Origin: Nitrosospira sp. Nsp2
Lineage (GTDB): Bacteria > Pseudomonadota > Gammaproteobacteria > Burkholderiales > Nitrosomonadaceae
DNA length: 64,000 nucleotides
Assembly (NCBI RefSeq): GCF_003050965.1
Contig: NZ_QAOU01000001.1
Location: 682,001 to 746,000 of the forward strand
Direction of reading: 5' to 3'
How positions within the stretch are numbered: position 1 is the stretch's first letter; the number at the start of each line of letters is the position of its first letter. Below, one piece after another: positions 23,458 to 31,992 of this stretch. The notes beneath the pieces were generated by a model. It had not been told where the DNA came from and searched no databases. It worked only from the letters and a program-made list of their open reading frames with translations. The position numbers and the translations under genes are program-made.

Positions 23458-25403
23458 AATTTGCCGTCAAGGTGGGCCGCAAGCAAATCGAGATCAACGA
23501 GAATCTTGTTGACCGTGCTGTCCGGTATTTCAATCCAGCTAAGGCTCAGCGCCGCATGCAAGCGCGCCTGCAGATGGAAGCGCTGTCCGGCGGAAGCAGC
23601 TATACGGGTGCGTCGAAGTCGCGCCGTGGTACGTCGGAATGGCGCACCACAAGCAATAGCGCGGATGCCGATCTGCTGCCTGATCTGCCGACGCTACGCG
23701 AGCGATCGCGTGACCTGGTGCGCAACGCGCCGCTCGCATCGGGCGCCATCAATACAGTCGTAACGAACGTCATCGGCACCGGCCTCTCGCTCCAATCACG
23801 GGTAGACCACCATGTGCTTGGAATGACGGAGGAACAAGCCAGCGAGTGGCAAACAAATACGGAACGCGAGTTTCGTATGTGGTGCGAAAGCGCGGATTGC
23901 GACATCACGCGCACGCAGAACTTTTATGAGCTGCAGGATCTCGCCTTCCGCAGCGCCCTTGAGTCCGGTGATTCTTTCGCAGTACTGCCGCATATCCGCC
24001 GCCCTGGCGATGCCTATGGTCTCAAAATTCAAGTGGTCGAGGGAGACAGGGTAAGTAATCCCAGCTTTGCCATGGATAAGCTGGGGCTTGCCGGCGGAGT
24101 GGAGATGGATGATACCGGCGCGCCTGTTGCTTATCATATCCTGACAACACATCCGGGTGACTTCCTCGCGAGCGGCAAGAAATGGGATCGCATCGAGGCG
24201 TTCGGAAAAAACACCGGCCGCCGCAACGTGCTGCACCTCTTCAAGCGCGTGCGCCCTGGTCAGAACCGTGGCGCGCCTTACCTTGCGCCCGTGATCGAAT
24301 CATTGAAGCAGCTGGACCGCTATACCGAGGCGGAGATCATGGCGGCGGTCGTATCCGGCATGTTTACCGTGTTCGTACATTCCGAGGGTCAGGGGCTAGA
24401 TCCGGCGAACCAGATGGGTATGGGCGCGGAGACAGGTGCACGCGCATCCGACACGGATGTGAAGATGTCACCCGGCTCGATCATAGATCTGGGGGTTAAC
24501 GAGAAGATCGAAACCGCGAATCCCGGGCGGCCCAACACAGCATTCGATCCCTTCGTCCAGGCGATCCTGCGCCAGGTAGGCGTTGCGCTAGAGCTCCCTT
24601 TCGAAATACTGATCAAGCATTTCACCGCGAGCTACAGCGCGGCACGTGCAGCGATGCTCGAAGCCTGGAAGTTCTTTCGCGTGCGCCGAGATTGGCTTGC
24701 CGCGCGATTCTGCCAGCCGATATATGAGACCTTCCTCGCAGAGGCCATAGCCAGCGGACGGATATCAGCACCTGGTTATTTCGATGACCCCGTGCTTCGG
24801 GCCGCGTACTCAGGATCAGAGTGGATTGGCGACGTGCCTGGACAGATCGATCCTCTCAAGGAAGTCCAGGCAGCGAAAGAGCGTATAGCCGGTGCGCTAT
24901 CCAATCACAGCATAGAAACAATGCAACTGCACGGGCTGAAATGGGAGCCGGTGCATACGCAACTGGCGAAGGAAATCCAGGACCGGAAAGACAAGGGAAC
25001 ACTCATTGACCTGCAGCCTGAGGCCTTTGGTGACGTAAACAGTTCCCCCAACGGTTCTGGCCAGACTTCGCAGCCGAGTCCGAACGACGAACGCGATACC
25101 GAAGAGGCGGCTGACAAGGCTGAGACGGTTGACGAATCTGCGCTCCTGGGCGCATTGCCACCAGGAGACGAAGCGTACAAAGAGAGGATCGCCGAGCTCA
25201 GCACGTCCCTTGCGCAGCTGAGCGAGATAGTCGCATCGCTCCAGGCTCAGAAACCGCAGTCCTTTGTTGAACAAATCGAGCGTGGAGAAAACGGCGAGAT
25301 AGTCCGCATCGTTCGTACTGCCGCCAATGGCCACGTGCAGATCGAAAACATTGAGCGGGACAGAAACAACGAAATAATCCGGATCAACAGAACAACACCA
25401 TAG
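23454..25403 (+). CDS. Portal protein (lambda family)
   Basis: 649 residues of the PF05136 type: RERSRDLVRNAPLASGAINTVVTNVIGTGL, WQTNTEREFRMWCES, DCDITRTQNFYELQDLAFRSALESGD, HLFKRVRPGQNRGAPYLAPVIESLKQLDRYTEAEIMAAVV and LPFEILIKHFTASYSAARAAMLEAWKFF. It forms the dodecameric DNA channel at one capsid vertex. The C-terminal ~120 residues are acidic, coiled and low-complexity, longer than usual. Start 23454 overlaps the previous stop. Confidence 0.92.
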   Translation: MKFAVKVGRKQIEINENLVDRAVRYFNPAKAQRRMQARLQMEALSGGSSYTGASKSRRGTSEWRTTSNSADADLLPDLPTLRERSRDLVRNAPLASGAINTVVTNVIGTGLSLQSRVDHHVLGMTEEQASEWQTNTEREFRMWCESADCDITRTQNFYELQDLAFRSALESGDSFAVLPHIRRPGDAYGLKIQVVEGDRVSNPSFAMDKLGLAGGVEMDDTGAPVAYHILTTHPGDFLASGKKWDRIEAFGKNTGRRNVLHLFKRVRPGQNRGAPYLAPVIESLKQLDRYTEAEIMAAVVSGMFTVFVHSEGQGLDPANQMGMGAETGARASDTDVKMSPGSIIDLGVNEKIETANPGRPNTAFDPFVQAILRQVGVALELPFEILIKHFTASYSAARAAMLEAWKFFRVRRDWLAARFCQPIYETFLAEAIASGRISAPGYFDDPVLRAAYSGSEWIGDVPGQIDPLKEVQAAKERIAGALSNHSIETMQLHGLKWEPVHTQLAKEIQDRKDKGTLIDLQPEAFGDVNSSPNGSGQTSQPSPNDERDTEEAADKAETVDESALLGALPPGDEAYKERIAELSTSLAQLSEIVASLQAQKPQSFVEQIERGENGEIVRIVRTAANGHVQIENIERDRNNEIIRINRTTP

Positions 25404-25412
25404 GAGTAGGAA

Positions 25413-25817
25413 ATGTCGAACGTATTATTTGATAAAGGGCGCGAAGGTATTCTGGACCGCACTATCGACATGACGGGGGATATCCGCGTCATGTTGGTCA
25501 AAAGCGCTTATGTCTTCAATGCCGCGCATGAGGATCTGGCTGATATCACATCGGGTAACGACAACGGCCGCAGTGCAGCGCTGGGGTCCAAGACCTACAC
25601 AGGCGGCGTGTTCGACGCGGCCGATACTTCGCTTACCGCCCTTGCCGCTGCAGCGTCCAATGCGCTTGTCTATTTTCAACACACCGGGACCGACGCGACA
25701 GCGCGGCTGATCGCCTATGTTGACACCCCCAGCGCAGGCCTGCCGTTCACGCCGAGCGTGGGGCAGACGGTCAACATCACGCACGACAACGGCGCCAACA
25801 AGATATTCAAGCTGTAG
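25413..25817 (+). CDS. Phage virion-associated protein (134 aa), hypothetical
   Basis: MSNVLFDKGREGILDRTIDMTGDIRVMLV followed by beta-rich text with SNALVYFQHTGTDATARLIAYVDT. Such proteins occur in phage structural modules next to LamG-like proteins; a function is not known to me. First of a four-gene group inserted between portal and protease. Confidence 0.6.
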   Translation: MSNVLFDKGREGILDRTIDMTGDIRVMLVKSAYVFNAAHEDLADITSGNDNGRSAALGSKTYTGGVFDAADTSLTALAAAASNALVYFQHTGTDATARLIAYVDTPSAGLPFTPSVGQTVNITHDNGANKIFKL

Positions 25818-25852
25818 AGCGCTGAGTTCCACAGGAAACGACAGGGGTAATC

Positions 25853-26158
25853 ATGGCGACATACGACGAATTGCTGACGGCGAACGGGAACCAGGCACTA
25901 CTTAATAAAGTGCGTGTGGCCGTGGTTGTGGCGGCGACCGCGATCATGACGGAATCCGACCAGACGACGAACCACGCCAACCGGCTTAAGTGGGCAAAAG
26001 AGGTATTTGCGAATCCCGCTCTGGCCGCTACACAAATGATGTGGCCCGTACTCGCACAGAATAAAGCGTTCACTTTGGCGCAGCTCATCGCGGCAGATGA
26101 CGCGACGGTACAAGCGAAGGTAGACCTCGCCGTTAACGTCTTTGCGCAGGGGGCGTAA
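25853..26158 (+). CDS. Hypothetical phage structural-module protein (101 aa)
   Basis: Helical and Ala-rich: MATYDELLTANGNQALLNKVRVAVVVAATAI, HANRLKWAKEVFANP and VQAKVDLAVNVFAQGA. No Cys, no signal. It overlaps the next gene at TAATG. Role unknown; the gene group suggests a virion or decoration part. Confidence 0.55.
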   Translation: MATYDELLTANGNQALLNKVRVAVVVAATAIMTESDQTTNHANRLKWAKEVFANPALAATQMMWPVLAQNKAFTLAQLIAADDATVQAKVDLAVNVFAQGA

Positions 26159-26541
26159 TGGCTCTCACAAAAACAGCCGTTACAGTAGTATCCAGCCAGA
26201 CGCGAACCGCTGGAGGCGCTGCTGTTCGCGGTAGAGCGGATCTTGCCGATGCGTATGGCGCTTTCCTCACTATCAAGATAACGAACGGGGCGACCGGTCC
26301 GGCGGCGCAATGCGTCTGCAAGATCATGGTGGCGCACAACGCGGCCTTGCCTGCCGCAGCTGCCGAGGGGGCGGACTGGAAGGTCATCGCGCAGTATGGC
26401 GGCGGGCTAACGGCGAACGCTATAACGGAAGTCGGCATACCAATCGATATCGCGGTAATGCATCTTCAGGTTGACTTCGACGACAACACAAGCCAGAACG
26501 TTACGGTAGAGGCGTTCCTTAGCGAAGTGACGACGGTATAG
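26158..26541 (+). CDS. Hypothetical phage structural-module protein (127 aa)
   Basis: Beta-sandwich-like: MALTKTAVTVVSSQTRTAGGAAVRG, FLTIKITNGATGPAAQCVCKIMVAH, WKVIAQYGGGL and VMHLQVDFDDNTSQNVTVEAFLSEV. It reads like a small Ig-like or jelly-roll decoration domain. Not recognised. Followed after 2 bases by the repeat protein. Confidence 0.55.
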   Translation: MALTKTAVTVVSSQTRTAGGAAVRGRADLADAYGAFLTIKITNGATGPAAQCVCKIMVAHNAALPAAAAEGADWKVIAQYGGGLTANAITEVGIPIDIAVMHLQVDFDDNTSQNVTVEAFLSEVTTV

Positions 26542-26543
26542 CC

Positions 26544-28247
26544 GTGATCCCGCTGCTGAAAAGGCATCTTATCCAGCCACAGTACTCTGTTGAGCTGGAT
26601 CCGGCATGGAAAGACCGTGTCGCGTTCGCTTCCATTACCGGCCTGCCCGGAAGCGAGGACATTGTCACCCGTTCGTTCCCAGCTGAGGGCTCAACGGTCG
26701 GACGGCGCCCATCGCAAAAAGGGCTGGCCAGCTATACCGGAAACGTGGCGCACGGCCTGGTATGGTCCAGTCTGCGTCCGATCCCAAGCATCTTTGCCAC
26801 TGGGATGACGTTCCTGATGTACGCCAAGCCAGTTGCGGGCGGTACGTTGCAGAGGGCGTTTTTCGTCGGAGACGAGTTACCTGCGGTCAGTTCTCAATAC
26901 AATCAGGCCTGTTTCGCGTTCAACTGCACCGCTTCCGGTACTGCTTCATCTGGCCTCTTTTCCACCTTTGAATACAACTTCGGATTTCAAGGCACAGGGC
27001 AATCGTCGGCCGGCGTCGTCGATGGCGAATGGCACGTTTTTATTGCTACTCGGCCCGCAGGCTTTGGATCGTGGACGCTCTACCGGGACGGCATCAACGT
27101 TACATCGAGCGGGACGCCAGCGAACGGCGTAATCCTTACCGATGGTTGCCGGGTACATGTCCACCCGGGAGCGACTCAAGGGTACCCGGACGATGCGGAA
27201 TTGGCCGTTATCCTCAAGGAGTACACCACTCCCGAGGACGCCCTCAGACTGTCAAACAACCCGTGGCAGATCTATCGGCAAGAGCGGCGACTGGTAATCC
27301 CGTCCACTGGCGGTGGCGCTGCAAGCGTTACCGGCGCTGGGCAGATCGCATCAGCAGAGGCGATTGGTCAGCCTTCACTTACCGTTAACATTGCCGCAGC
27401 TGCGGTAACGAGCGCAGAAGCGTTTGGCAGTTCCGGCATTGCAGCAACTGTCGCAGCGTCATCGATTGCAAGTGCTGAGGCCGCGGGATCGCCAGCTATC
27501 GTGGCGAGTGTAACCGCGTCCGGGCTCGCTGGCGCGGAAGCCTTAGGCAGTGCGGCAATCGCAGCAACAGTTGATGCTGCTGGCATCGCCAGTGCGGAAG
27601 CAGTCGGCTCGCCGGCAGTTGGTGGAGCTGCTGCGGCGGAAATCACAGCCGCGGGCATTACATCAGCGGAAGCCTTGGGCTCACCCGCCCTGGGCGTAGC
27701 GGTGGAAGCCGCAGCCATTGCATCAGCCGAAGCTCTTGGCCAACCGAACGTAGGCGCAGCAGCTGCAGACGTCACCGGCGTGGGGCAGATTGCAACTGCG
27801 GAAGCGATTGGCGCGCCCGTAGTTGGAATAGCGGTAGCGGGTTCAGGAGTAAGCAGTGCTGAAGCGTTTGGAAGTCCAGCGCTAGCTGTCCAGGTCACCG
27901 GCGCCGGCGGTATAGCCACAGCAGAAGCAGTAGGTGCGCCTCTGGTTGGCGAATTGGTTGCGGCCGAGATAACCGGCGCCGGCGGGATCGCCAGCAGTGA
28001 GGCTTTCGGCACTCCGACTGTGTTTCCCCTGGTGCCCTATACCGGAACGGGCTTCCAGCTCGGGTCCGGGCACAGGCCGCTTCGTTCGCGTCGCAGCTCC
28101 GCTCAGCTGACACAGAACGTACAACCCCATCGGATTGCCGCTGCCGGCATCGAAAGCCAGGAGCGGTTTGGCTACCCCACGTTGGAATGGGGCGGGCGCA
28201 GCCGCATGATTCGGGATGAAGAGTTTCTGCTCGGCCGGGCAGCGTAA
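26544..28247 (+). CDS. LamG-like phage protein with twelve SAEA-xG-P repeats
   Basis: 567 residues, GTG start. N-terminal ~250 residues are a concanavalin/LamG-like domain (VDGEWHVFIATRPAGFGSWTLYRDG, DAELAVILKEYTTPEDALRLSNNPWQIY). Residues ~260-545 are twelve ~19-24 residue repeats of the form IASAEAxGsPav: IASAEAIGQPSL, VTSAEAFGSSGI, IASAEAAGSPAI and so on; the last (IESQERFGYPTL) is degenerate. The repeats should make a regular beta or fibrous stalk. Probably a head fibre or other surface adhesin. Confidence 0.7.
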   Translation: MIPLLKRHLIQPQYSVELDPAWKDRVAFASITGLPGSEDIVTRSFPAEGSTVGRRPSQKGLASYTGNVAHGLVWSSLRPIPSIFATGMTFLMYAKPVAGGTLQRAFFVGDELPAVSSQYNQACFAFNCTASGTASSGLFSTFEYNFGFQGTGQSSAGVVDGEWHVFIATRPAGFGSWTLYRDGINVTSSGTPANGVILTDGCRVHVHPGATQGYPDDAELAVILKEYTTPEDALRLSNNPWQIYRQERRLVIPSTGGGAASVTGAGQIASAEAIGQPSLTVNIAAAAVTSAEAFGSSGIAATVAASSIASAEAAGSPAIVASVTASGLAGAEALGSAAIAATVDAAGIASAEAVGSPAVGGAAAAEITAAGITSAEALGSPALGVAVEAAAIASAEALGQPNVGAAAADVTGVGQIATAEAIGAPVVGIAVAGSGVSSAEAFGSPALAVQVTGAGGIATAEAVGAPLVGELVAAEITGAGGIASSEAFGTPTVFPLVPYTGTGFQLGSGHRPLRSRRSSAQLTQNVQPHRIAAAGIESQERFGYPTLEWGGRSRMIRDEEFLLGRAA

Positions 28248-28258
28248 TTGGAGAAAAC

Positions 28259-29647
28259 ATGAGCAAGCTACTCGATATCGTCAATTCCCCCTGGGCAATC
28301 CAGCCGGACAAGCTCAGGGAAATCAGGGCGATCTATGAAACCCACATGAAGGGGGAGAAGATCGACCTGGATGCGGTAAGGTCGCAAACGGGACTGCCCT
28401 TGCAGAACAAGCCGCAGGGCTACGATGTGGTTGATGGCGTTGCCATCATCCCTATCCATGGCGTTATCGCAAAGCGGATGAACATGTTCGCCGCGATATC
28501 CGGCGGCGCATCGTCGGAACTCGTCGGGCGGGACATTCAAGCCGCGCTCGCCGATTCCTCCGTGCACTCCATCATCCTGCACATCGACTCGCCCGGCGGG
28601 ACGGTTGACGGAACGCCGTCGCTTGCAGACATCATCCGCGATGCGGGAGAAGTAAAGACAGTGGTCGCGTTCGCCGATGGCCTCATGGCGTCAGCAGCAT
28701 ATTGGATCGGATCTGCAGCCTCCTCAATCTACATCGATGGGCCGACCACTCAGGTCGGTTCCATTGGTGTGGTGGCGTCCCACGTTGACATTAGCCAGGC
28801 GCAGGCAAAGGAGGGAATCAAGACCACCGAAATCTCCTCTGGCAAGTACAAGCGTATTGCTTCCGGCTACGCTCCTTTGTCCGAAGAGGGGCGGCAGTCC
28901 ATCCAGGATCAGACGGATTACCTTTATTCGGTTTTCGTCGAAGTCGTGGCGGTGAACAGAGGCGTATCGGTAGAGGCCGTGCTAAAGAACATGGCGGACG
29001 GAAAGACTTTCATTGGCCAGCAAGCCATCGATGCCGGGTTGGTGGACGGTGTTTCCACTCTCGACTCGTTGATTGCCAGCCTAGCAGCAGGCAGCAACCC
29101 CCTCAGTAAGCCAGCCGGTGCTGCTGGCAGCCATTCAATAACCATCGACGAAGGAAACCACATGTCAATTACTAAAGATTTTGTTGCAAAGAACCATCCG
29201 GATATTGCGGAGGCATTCCGTGCGGAGGGGTACTCCCAGGGCCGCTCCGAGGGCGTCAACGACGGCGCTACACGCGAGCGTGAGCGCATCCTGGCACTCG
29301 ACGCCCTGCCTGCACGCGGTCACGAAGCGCTGGTGGCGACATTCAAGGCAGACGGAAAGACGACTGCCCCCGAGGCCGCGTTGCAAGTCCTGGCCGCAGA
29401 GCATGCCAAGGGCAACAAGATGCTCGCTGCCCTGGCTGCCGATGCGCCCAACGCAGTGCCTGCCGCGACTGAGCCCGGTACCGCTGCCCCAGCTGGAGAC
29501 GACAGCCTTCCAGTCGAAGACCGCTGCAAAGCAACTTGGGAGAAAGATTCAAAGATCCGTGCCGAGTTTGGTACTTTCGATACCTATCTTGCCTTCGAGA
29601 AAGCATCCAGCCAGGGGCGCGTGAGCATTCTGAGTAAGCGAGCCTAA
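28259..29647 (+). CDS. S49-family prohead protease with C-terminal scaffold
   Basis: 462 residues. The protease domain (~1-280) shows GVAIIPIHGVIAKRM, ILHIDSPGGTVDG, the nucleophile Ser in GLMASAAYWI and the likely general base Lys in EISSGKYKR (SppA/lambda gpC type). The remainder (~302-462) is helical and Ala-rich, as in the lambda Nu3 scaffold, and has its own start signal. The enzyme matures the prohead. Position between portal and capsid genes agrees. Confidence 0.9.
   Translation: MSKLLDIVNSPWAIQPDKLREIRAIYETHMKGEKIDLDAVRSQTGLPLQNKPQGYDVVDGVAIIPIHGVIAKRMNMFAAISGGASSELVGRDIQAALADSSVHSIILHIDSPGGTVDGTPSLADIIRDAGEVKTVVAFADGLMASAAYWIGSAASSIYIDGPTTQVGSIGVVASHVDISQAQAKEGIKTTEISSGKYKRIASGYAPLSEEGRQSIQDQTDYLYSVFVEVVAVNRGVSVEAVLKNMADGKTFIGQQAIDAGLVDGVSTLDSLIASLAAGSNPLSKPAGAAGSHSITIDEGNHMSITKDFVAKNHPDIAEAFRAEGYSQGRSEGVNDGATRERERILALDALPARGHEALVATFKADGKTTAPEAALQVLAAEHAKGNKMLAALAADAPNAVPAATEPGTAAPAGDDSLPVEDRCKATWEKDSKIRAEFGTFDTYLAFEKASSQGRVSILSKRA
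29162..29647 (+). CDS. Nested internal scaffold protein (Nu3-like)
   Basis: Same frame as the protease gene. An ATG at 29162 is preceded by AAGGAAA (29151-29157) at 5-6 nt and would give a 161-residue helical protein starting MSITKDFVAKNHPDIAEAFRAEG. In lambda, Nu3 is made from exactly such an internal start in gene C. Not experimentally known here. Confidence 0.6.
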   Translation: MSITKDFVAKNHPDIAEAFRAEGYSQGRSEGVNDGATRERERILALDALPARGHEALVATFKADGKTTAPEAALQVLAAEHAKGNKMLAALAADAPNAVPAATEPGTAAPAGDDSLPVEDRCKATWEKDSKIRAEFGTFDTYLAFEKASSQGRVSILSKRA

Positions 29648-29682
29648 GTACCCGAATCCGACTGAAACAAGCTATTCACCAG

Positions 29683-29713
29683 ACCCGCACAGTTAACGCT
29701 GGCGGGTTTTTTA
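29683..29713 (+). terminator. Terminator after the protease/scaffold gene
   Basis: ACCCGC (29683-29688) pairs with GCGGGT (29702-29707), then seven T. It probably sets the ratio between the head genes and the highly expressed capsid genes. Confidence 0.75.
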
Positions 29714-29743
29714 ATGTCCGTTTTTGAAAAAAGGAAAGCAACT

Positions 29744-30280
29744 ATGAAATTCATGAAATCACACCTGTTCAACATCGCGCTTGCTGCTGTTGTCGTCGGC
29801 GCCGTGCTCGTCCTGGGCGTGCCCCAAGGTACGGAGGCGACCTCACTGTTGCCCATGATCGCGGGATTTGGCATGACTACCCTCGCGGCTAACCAACCTC
29901 GCGCCTACGAGCTGGGCAATCGCAACGAGATCCCGATGATCGCCAGCGACATTATCTATGAAGGCGCGGCGGTCGGCATCGTCTCGGCGAGTGGCCACGC
30001 ACGACCCCTGGTTGCGGCGGATGCGTTTGCTGGATTCGCAGAAGCCCAGGCGGATAACTCGGCAGGCGCCGCGGCTGCTATCCGGGTTCGCGTTGTCACT
30101 GAGGGGTTGATTGAGTTGCCGGTTGCCAGCGTTGCCATTACCAGTATTGGCGCTGCTGTCTATGCCTCCGACGATAACACCTTCACCCTTGTTTCGACCT
30201 CAAACACCAAGATCGGTAAGGTCCGTCGTTTCATTTCGACTGGTGTCGCCCTGGTCGCATTCGAGGCATTTGTATCCTAA
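29744..30280 (+). CDS. Capsid cement/decoration protein with extra N-terminal membrane segment
   Basis: 178 residues. From ~residue 44 (MTTLAANQPRAYELGNRNEIPMIASDIIYEGAAVG) to the end (VRRFISTGVALVAFEAF) it matches the phage capsid cement (DUF2190-like) type. The first 43 residues are hydrophobic (FNIALAAVVVGAVLVLGV), unlike normal cement proteins, which begin at MTTLAAN. ATG 29873 could be an internal start. AGGAAA precedes 29744; ATG 29714 lies in the terminator T-run and is unlikely. Confidence 0.78.
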   Translation: MKFMKSHLFNIALAAVVVGAVLVLGVPQGTEATSLLPMIAGFGMTTLAANQPRAYELGNRNEIPMIASDIIYEGAAVGIVSASGHARPLVAADAFAGFAEAQADNSAGAAAAIRVRVVTEGLIELPVASVAITSIGAAVYASDDNTFTLVSTSNTKIGKVRRFISTGVALVAFEAFVS

Positions 30281-30336
30281 GCATCGGCTCGCTCGGTACC
30301 TAACAACCAGACATTCTCAGATAAGGAACGAAAAAC

Positions 30337-31287
30337 ATGGATCAACAGATTTTATCAAGCCGTGCAATTGTCGGCATGTACTACGCCCGCCTGGAGACCA
30401 ATCCGGGCCTGGCGTGGGTCGATGGCGTGTCGAACCTGTTCGACTCGGACCAGGCAAGCGAGACGTATGCATTCCTCGGCCAATCGCCGGCGATGCGTGA
30501 ATGGGTCGGCGGCCGTCAAGCCAAAGGCCTTAGTGGGGGTTCGTTGATTCTTACGAATCGGCATTATGAAGCTACCCTGGAGATCGCCGTGCGCGATGCT
30601 CGTCGCGACAAGACTTCGCAGATTGCTGCCAGGGTACAGGAGTTTGCCGATCGCGCCGAAACCCATTGGGCCAGCCTGCTCTCGACACTGCTGCTCAACG
30701 GCGCATCTTCGCTTTGCTACGACGGCCAGTACTACTTCGATACCGATCATTCGGAAGGTGACTCCGGCACCCAAAGCAACAGCATCTCAGTGGACATTTC
30801 CACTCTGCCGGCTGCTGTACACGGTGCTGTAACTGCCCCGTCGGTTGAGGAAATGCAGCAAGCCATCCTCGCTGCGATCGCGCAAATCCTGTCGTTCAAG
30901 GATAACCGCGGCGAACCAATGAACGAGAATGCCAAGTCATTCTCGGTGATCGTTCCGGTCGGGCTTTTCCTGACCGCTTCCGCCGCGGTAAGCGCCATCA
31001 CGACTGGGGCACTTCAGCAAAACCTCAACCCCAACCTGATTGCGGGTCTGAAGATCGAAGTACACATGAATCCGCGCCTGACCTGGACGGACTCCTTTGC
31101 GGTCTTCCGTACCGATAGTCCCATCAAGGGGCTGATTCGTCAGTCGGAGACCGGTATTGAGCTCAAGGTCAAGGGGGAAAACAGCGAGTACGAGTTCGAC
31201 AACCAGGCATGGCAGTTCGGCATCGACACCTGGCGTACCGCCGGCTACGGGTACTGGCAGCGTGCCTGCAAAGTGACGATGACCTAA
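30337..31287 (+). CDS. Major capsid protein (Mu gpT-like)
   Basis: 316 residues, Mu-like gpT family (PF10124): ALAWVDGVSNLFDSDQ-like opening with YAFLGQSPAMREWVGGRQAK, LILTNRHYEATLEIAVRDARRDK, YDGQYYFDTDHSEGDSGTQSN, VIVPVGLFLTASAAV and FDNQAWQFGIDTWRTAGYGYW. It should take the HK97 fold and make the shell. Strong translation context; enclosed by terminators on both sides. Confidence 0.9.
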   Translation: MDQQILSSRAIVGMYYARLETNPGLAWVDGVSNLFDSDQASETYAFLGQSPAMREWVGGRQAKGLSGGSLILTNRHYEATLEIAVRDARRDKTSQIAARVQEFADRAETHWASLLSTLLLNGASSLCYDGQYYFDTDHSEGDSGTQSNSISVDISTLPAAVHGAVTAPSVEEMQQAILAAIAQILSFKDNRGEPMNENAKSFSVIVPVGLFLTASAAVSAITTGALQQNLNPNLIAGLKIEVHMNPRLTWTDSFAVFRTDSPIKGLIRQSETGIELKVKGENSEYEFDNQAWQFGIDTWRTAGYGYWQRACKVTMT

Positions 31288-31308
31288 AAGCGCATTGCGT
31301 CAACCATT

Positions 31309-31338
31309 GGGGCTTCTCTCCCGGGAGGCCCCTTTTTT
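31309..31338 (+). terminator. Terminator after the capsid gene
   Basis: GGGGC (31309-31313) pairs with GCCCC (31328-31332); the inner part is also self-complementary (CTCCCGGGAG). Six T follow. Confidence 0.75.
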
Positions 31339-31386
31339 CATGTTCTTCCAGGAAGAGGGGCATGAAAAAACTTCGAGGAGACCACC

Positions 31387-31713
31387 ATGAAATACAAAGT
31401 TGCTGCACCGTTTGTTGAGTTTCATTCAGGCGTTTTAGTGCTGAGCAAAGAGCAAGTGCGTGATCGCATTCACAACCTGAAGAAGGTTAAAAACGGGTAT
31501 GAGGTCGTGAACCCCGTGCAATTCAAGTGCGGCGAAGTGATCGGCTACGACGGCGAGCTCAACCACTATCTCGCCGATGCGTTTGGGGTTCCGTGGAGCA
31601 AAGAGAAGAGCAAGAAAGCCGCCGAAGTGCAGACGTCTGCACAAACCGATACGCCGCCGGATAATCCGGAAGATGTCGCACCCGGCGAGGAAGACCCCAA
31701 GGACGCGGAGTAA
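31387..31713 (+). CDS. Hypothetical phage protein (108 aa)
   Basis: MKYKVAAPFVEFHSGVLVLSKEQVRDRIHNLKKV, then EVVNPVQFKCGEVIGYDGEL. The C-terminal 40 residues are acidic and disordered and include EVQTSAQTD, encoded by the recurrent palindrome. The place after the major capsid gene suggests a head-completion or connector part, but no family was recognised. Confidence 0.6.
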   Translation: MKYKVAAPFVEFHSGVLVLSKEQVRDRIHNLKKVKNGYEVVNPVQFKCGEVIGYDGELNHYLADAFGVPWSKEKSKKAAEVQTSAQTDTPPDNPEDVAPGEEDPKDAE

Positions 31714-31716
31714 CAC

Positions 31717-31992
31717 GTGGCATTTGCCGAAGACTTGAGCGTCTTCTTCGATACCGATGAGTTCGCGGATGCGGTCACCTATAACGGCGCGCCGCTAGCC
31801 GGAATCTTCGATAACGCTTATTTCGAAGGGCAGGGCATCCAGGGCAGCCAGCCTGTCTTCACCTGCCCGACCGCGGATGTCGCCTCAGCGAGGCACGGCG
31901 ATCTTCTGGTTCGCGCCGGCGTAACGTACAAGGTCGTCGGTGTCGAGCCGGACGGTACCGGGATCACCCTCTTGAGGCTGGAGAAGCAGTAA
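31717..31992 (+). CDS. Head-tail attachment protein (lambda gpFII-like)
   Basis: 91 residues, GTG start: FAEDLSVFFDTDEFADAVTYNG, GQGIQGSQPVFTCPTADV and LLVRAGVTYKVVGVEPDGTGITLLRLE. This is the pattern of PF05354 attachment proteins, forming the head side of the neck. It precedes the gpZ- and gpU-like genes as in lambda. Confidence 0.8.
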   Translation: MAFAEDLSVFFDTDEFADAVTYNGAPLAGIFDNAYFEGQGIQGSQPVFTCPTADVASARHGDLLVRAGVTYKVVGVEPDGTGITLLRLEKQ

